NCBI GenBank assembly: GCA_964023275.1 | Contig: OZ029917.1 | Coordinates: 18,788,787 to 18,852,786, forward strand | From: Norana najaformis | Lineage: Eukaryota > Annelida > Clitellata > Crassiclitellata > Hormogastridae | DNA: 64,000 nt | Reading direction: 5' to 3' | Shown here: positions 60,214 to 64,000 of the stretch, piece by piece | Layout of the letters: every line of letters begins with the position of its first letter | How positions within the stretch are numbered: the first letter of the stretch is position 1 | Notes under the pieces: model-generated | Database searches by the model: none | What the model was told of the DNA's origin: nothing | Seen by the model: only the letters and a program-made list of their open reading frames with translations | Made by a program: the position numbers and the translations under genes

Positions 60214-60314
60214 CTAAAAGTGTGCAGTCACAATGACGATGGAACTGTAGTCACCAATGGCAATAAAGCAGGCTGCAAAGAGACCGGCACCAGCATTCCA
60301 GATCTCCTTTGTCA
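60214..60314 (-). CDS. Possible terminal exon of an unrecognised membrane protein
   Basis: On the minus strand an acceptor TTTGTTTTACAG is followed by 33 codons ending in TAG at 60214-60216. The peptide contains TKEIWNAGAGLFAACFIAIG, which looks like a transmembrane segment, then DYSSIVIVTAHF. I do not recognise the family and find no matching upstream exon in the remaining 3.7 kb. It may be a 3' exon of a gene extending beyond the window. Confidence 0.3.
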
Positions 60315-60582
60315 CTGTAAAACAAATATCACTTAGATCAAGATACCTAAGCAACTTTATCAATCCAATCTAATCCAATACAGATATGTTATGCCTCACC
60401 AAAACTTAAACATTCACGCATAAACATTTTAATTGAAACATATGAAATCCAAACTGCACATAAAAAACAAAATCACAAGGAAAACTGTGCAACAGAATTC
60501 AATCTTTTAGAATTGGCAGGAGAAATACGGGATTGAAAACAATTGGTACGACAAATTGATTACTACAGATGCAAAATTCATA

Positions 60583-60730
60583 CAGGATAAAGTCAGCAGT
60601 GCATGCATAACTTGTGTTACATTTAAATGTGTTGTTATTTCAGGATAAAGTCAGCAGTGCATGCATAACTTGTGTTACATTTAAATGTGTTGTTATTTCA
60701 GGATAAAGTCAGCAGTGCATGCATAACTTG
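60583..60730 (+). repeat. 58-bp tandem repeat, 2.5 copies
   Basis: Units start CAGGATAAAGTCAGCAGTGC at 60583, 60641 and 60699 and are essentially identical. Confidence 0.95.
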
Positions 60731-61048
60731 ACTTGTATATGCATTTCAGTGGCCCATTCGTCTGGTGTAACGATTCGGTTCAATAATTCTTTTCATTTGG
60801 GGGCGAATTTCGTAACTTTCTTAAGTCTCAAATTGGGCGGTCTTTAAATTATATCTGGCGGCATAAAACGCAGGATTGGAGACGAATGAGCCGCGGAGAC
60901 CGCTTAGCCAACACCTCCTCGTGGTGGTCTCTGGGCATGCAAACATTCATTGTTTGCATGGCGAAGATTGGCAGTTTAACATGAAATGTAATGCTATACA
61001 TTGTATGTTGCGTGTTACCTCTTGTTGGCGATGTACACTCTGGGCATC

Positions 61049-61266
61049 GTTGCGCGCTACCTCCGGCTTGCGATCAATACTCCCGGATTCCGAATGGCAG
61101 ATGTCGATATTTACGCATGAAGTGACGCACTTTAAAAATTCGTATAAAATCGCCGGATTGTTTGCGGAAGACGCGAATAGGCGCGTTGGAATAGTCATGT
61201 CGAGAACTATCATCAGGTATAATATCATACGAATCGGAGTTACTTACGAAATCTTCAGTCGTACCG
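61049..61266 (+). repeat. 218-bp repeat, direct copy
   Basis: Begins GTTGCGCGCTACCTCCGG and ends CTTCAGTCGTACCG. Partner of 59333-59550. No TIRs or target duplication found at its ends. Confidence 0.9.
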
Positions 61267-61352
61267 TGTTTTCTGGCATAAATAACCTCAGAACTGTTGA
61301 ACTGGTTAAACTGACTCACGTTTTTGTGTTGGTCAAAAGTTCAATCCCATGA

Positions 61353-63300
61353 CTGACCTACATGACGGATTTTGAAATTGGACCAAATTATTTTTTAAAC
61401 CCGCAATTATTAATTAAAGCCGACGCGAGCCCTCTGTTTAAATAAGCACAACATCGGACGAAAACCGGTCACCATGCTTAACATACTGTACGACCATCGT
61501 GCGCGATGCACATCTATCACATGCATCCAACACTGGCTTATTATACTTGATAAATATTAACAATAGGATATAATTCGTGCCGCACGACTTCAGATAATAG
61601 TTGGATTTTGTTACTGTTTCTGAAATTTATTAAATTCACAACTAAATTAATATGTCACTTCTTACCATCACAAAAAAACGGAAGAAAGACTTGCTGGGAA
61701 CTGTGGGTAGATCGAGTGACCCGGATGAAAGTGGTGCAGTCCATTTTCAATTCTAAATTACATACCAATTTCTATAGCGCATGCATCGAAAGCGGAAAAC
61801 CAAATAATAAATGTAAATGTACACGGTTTTATGTAGCGACGGTATGGCATCGACACTGCTCATTTTTCAAATGAAATAATAGTCGCGATTTAGCTGCAAA
61901 TTTTAGCCTTCTTTTACATTTCTTTGTACTTGGATTCGATTACTAATAAATATAAAATTACGAAATTAAGGGCATCGTCTGAAACTTTATCGCAAGAGGG
62001 TGCGATGGACATCACAAAATTCTTTTTCAGCCAGAGGATTGTAGATCATTGGGACCCGCTACCAGAAGAAATATCTGCACCGAGCTAGCATGCTTTCAAA
62101 GACCGTACAGTTGGATGGAGAGGCATAGGCACTGTAAGTTTATGTAGCTTGCCTAGCCTATTAACTGTAACTGCAACTGTAAAGTGATCTAACTCAAAAG
62201 ATGAGGAAAGTGGTGAAATGTGGAGGACCAGCCACAAATCTATAAATCAATTATACAATTTTATTTAACTAATATAGGAGTCATATAATAGCTTGATATT
62301 TAAGTTGTTTCATTCACTTCAGTTCGCTTCTTAAATTTAAACGATTTGCTTTAATTCAATTGAACATAATTAAGTCTTTATTTCATTTCAACACTCCATC
62401 CCCACTGTCCAATAATTCAGATGCTCAATCAAAATGGCCCTGACAATCGTTTCAGACCAATAGTCTAAGTTTAGGGTGCCCTTAAAGCAATCTAATGCCA
62501 ATAATAATGGTTTCCATACGAGGGGAAAGCCATGGGAAGTGTTCTTTCAGACAATATTAATTACTGGATAATGCGGAAATCAAAAAAGCATTGTCAGGGC
62601 CGCACTACATTTACATTTTTAATATAATATACAGACACAGAAAGGGCGGTTGAATAAGGGCTGCCAAACCATGCACTGTTTTAGATGTATAACAAGGAAG
62701 CTGCGCTCTGTATGTAGACAAGTCAAAGTAAATTTTGTATTGTTTGGTTAGTGATATATTCAGTGTATTCATGTACTGGGTTAACACAGTGTATACAAAA
62801 GTCAAAGCCTGTATTTGGGGCATGTTACAATCTTCATGTTTGGACAAAACGCTAAAATTTTACCTTAAATAGCTGTGCAGACTGTGCCTAACAATCCATC
62901 CATATTCAAAATAATTCAGTTTTCGTGGCAACTGTAATAACAGTAATCACAAATGTATATTTAACTGCCTCAGTCCAATTGCAATGAAATGAGCTTATAT
63001 AAAAAATGATAATCATAATAGACAGGTTCTGATCAGTGCCAATAAGGAGGTTCTGGCAGTAATGGTAAGGTCCAGTGAAGGGCTGTAAGGATGTGGAGAA
63101 ACCAAATTACATACAGTTAACTTTTGAGAGCTTTGAAGATCAGCTTTTCAACTATACTTCCAGGTAATTTTTTGAGAGCTTCTGGGTGGTTTCTGTGGAA
63201 TATGTAGCAAGAACTACCCAGATGGGTGTAGAAACAAGAGCATTCTGATGTAGATAACAATGTAATACAAACTGACATTATGCATTGTAACTGTTTAACT
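61353..63300. other. Non-coding spacer, 3' edge region
   Basis: AT-rich with no recognised gene. A 78-codon minus frame at 62611-62847 and an 88-codon plus frame at 61608-61874 have no family resemblance or splice context that I can support. Confidence 0.5.
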
Positions 63301-63320
63301 AATCACTTTGAGTGGTAACA

Positions 63321-63993
63321 GGACAATAACCCCCTGGACAATTACCCCCGGACAATTACCCCACATGCAAATAACTCCCCGGCCAATTACCCCCCGGCCA
63401 ATTACCCCCCCCCCCCATACAGTAAAGAGTAGACATGAAAGACTTACCATACATCAAAAACTAATTATTAGACAATTATCAGACAATTGGGCCCAGACTA
63501 GACCGAAGACGAATTACCAAAAACAAACAATTCGGTAGAAGGCTGGCATAGAAGTTTCAGTCGAACGTCGGCAGTTTTCATCCAACCATTTGGAAGTTCA
63601 TTGGATTTATTCAAAGAGAACAATCATTACAGCAAGTTCACTGCAGCCAATTTCTGGCTGGTCACCCATCACAACCTCCAAGGAAGAATTATGCTGACTC
63701 CAATGCACGGATTTTGGCCGTCATTAGCAACTACAATGAGCGCAATGTTTTTGACTATCTATGTGGAATAGCTCACAACCTTTCCTTTTAAGTTCAATAA
63801 ACTAATAAACAATAAATAGCATTTTCTGTTAAACATTTAATTTCATACTGTGACGTTGCATGGTGATCCAATATATGTCTAAATTAATATATAAACTGTA
63901 TGATTAATATACATTATTTGTATATTTATATAATTAATATATCAGTATAGGGGGTTACTGTCTGGGGGGTTATTTGCATGGGGGTTATTGTCC
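63321..63993 (+). mobile_element. Mutator-like (MULE) element with G/C-rich inverted ends
   Basis: Left end GGACAATAACCCCC with repeated GGACAATTACCCCC units and CATGCAAATAACTCCCC; right end the reverse complement (ATTTGCATGGGGGTTATTG, TCC). The ends are imperfect inverted repeats about 60 bp or longer. It contains the C-terminal part of a MULE-domain protein. The right boundary is within 10 bases of the window end and may extend beyond. Confidence 0.7.
63526..63791 (+). pseudogene. MULE transposase-like C-terminal remnant, frameshifted
   Basis: NNSVEGWHRSFSRT in one frame (from 63526) is continued by VGSFHPTIWKFIGFIQREQS through NVFDYLCGIAHNLSF and a stop at 63789-63791 in another frame (from about 63567). 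NNxVEGWH, HPxIWxFI and DYLxGIAHN are typical of the C terminus of animal MULE-domain proteins. The frame break and absence of upstream catalytic sequence show it is not functional here. Confidence 0.75.
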
Positions 63994-64000
63994 CGGGGGT

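Noticed and set aside
62611-62847. 78-codon minus-strand gene
   Set aside because: No homology, no context; expected length for chance frames in this region.

Overview
This is a stretch of animal nuclear DNA. It has spliced genes with short coding exons in long AT-rich introns, GT-AG boundaries, microsatellites, and remnants of at least five DNA-transposon or retroposon types. The protein families point to a bilaterian invertebrate, probably marine. A phylum cannot be fixed from the sequence alone; a deuterostome such as an echinoderm would fit but is only a guess.

Layout: (1) 1-15285, + strand: the 3' two thirds of a voltage-gated sodium channel gene. It covers domain II to the C terminus and stops at 15285; domain I lies before the window. 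I could chain 15 exons in one consistent frame, including a 26-nt microexon and a GC-AG intron. (2) 15286-28900: about 13.6 kb with no recognisable gene. It holds microsatellites, minisatellites, inverted-repeat elements, a dispersed repeat family, and a striking cluster of the palindromic octamer TAGGCCTA. (3) 28914-37988, + strand: a PKNOX/PREP-type TALE homeobox gene in ten exons, with its 3' UTR running to about 39.6 kb. (4) 40-42.8 kb: Harbinger-like MITEs in the tail-to-tail spacer. (5) 53518-42832, - strand: a complete 12-exon TOMM70 mitochondrial import receptor gene (594 aa), with a broken piggyBac element in one intron. (6) 53.6-55 kb: a hAT-like MITE, a dispersed repeat and a LINE tail. 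(7) 58733-55783, - strand: a complete RPS9 gene (190 aa, four coding exons). (8) 58.8-64 kb: a long imperfect hairpin, a near-identical 218-bp inverted pair, a possible terminal exon of an unknown membrane protein, and at the edge a Mutator-like (MULE) element with G-rich inverted ends.

The four recognised genes have no shared pathway. They are an ion channel, a transcription factor, a mitochondrial import receptor and a ribosomal protein, so this is ordinary gene neighbourhood rather than a functional cluster. I found no convincing new biochemical system. The most unusual observations are two sodium-channel introns whose tandem repeats duplicate the exon end together with its 5' splice site, the regional TAGGCCTA cluster, inverted SINE pieces bracketing a PKNOX exon, and the recent 218-bp inverted duplication.
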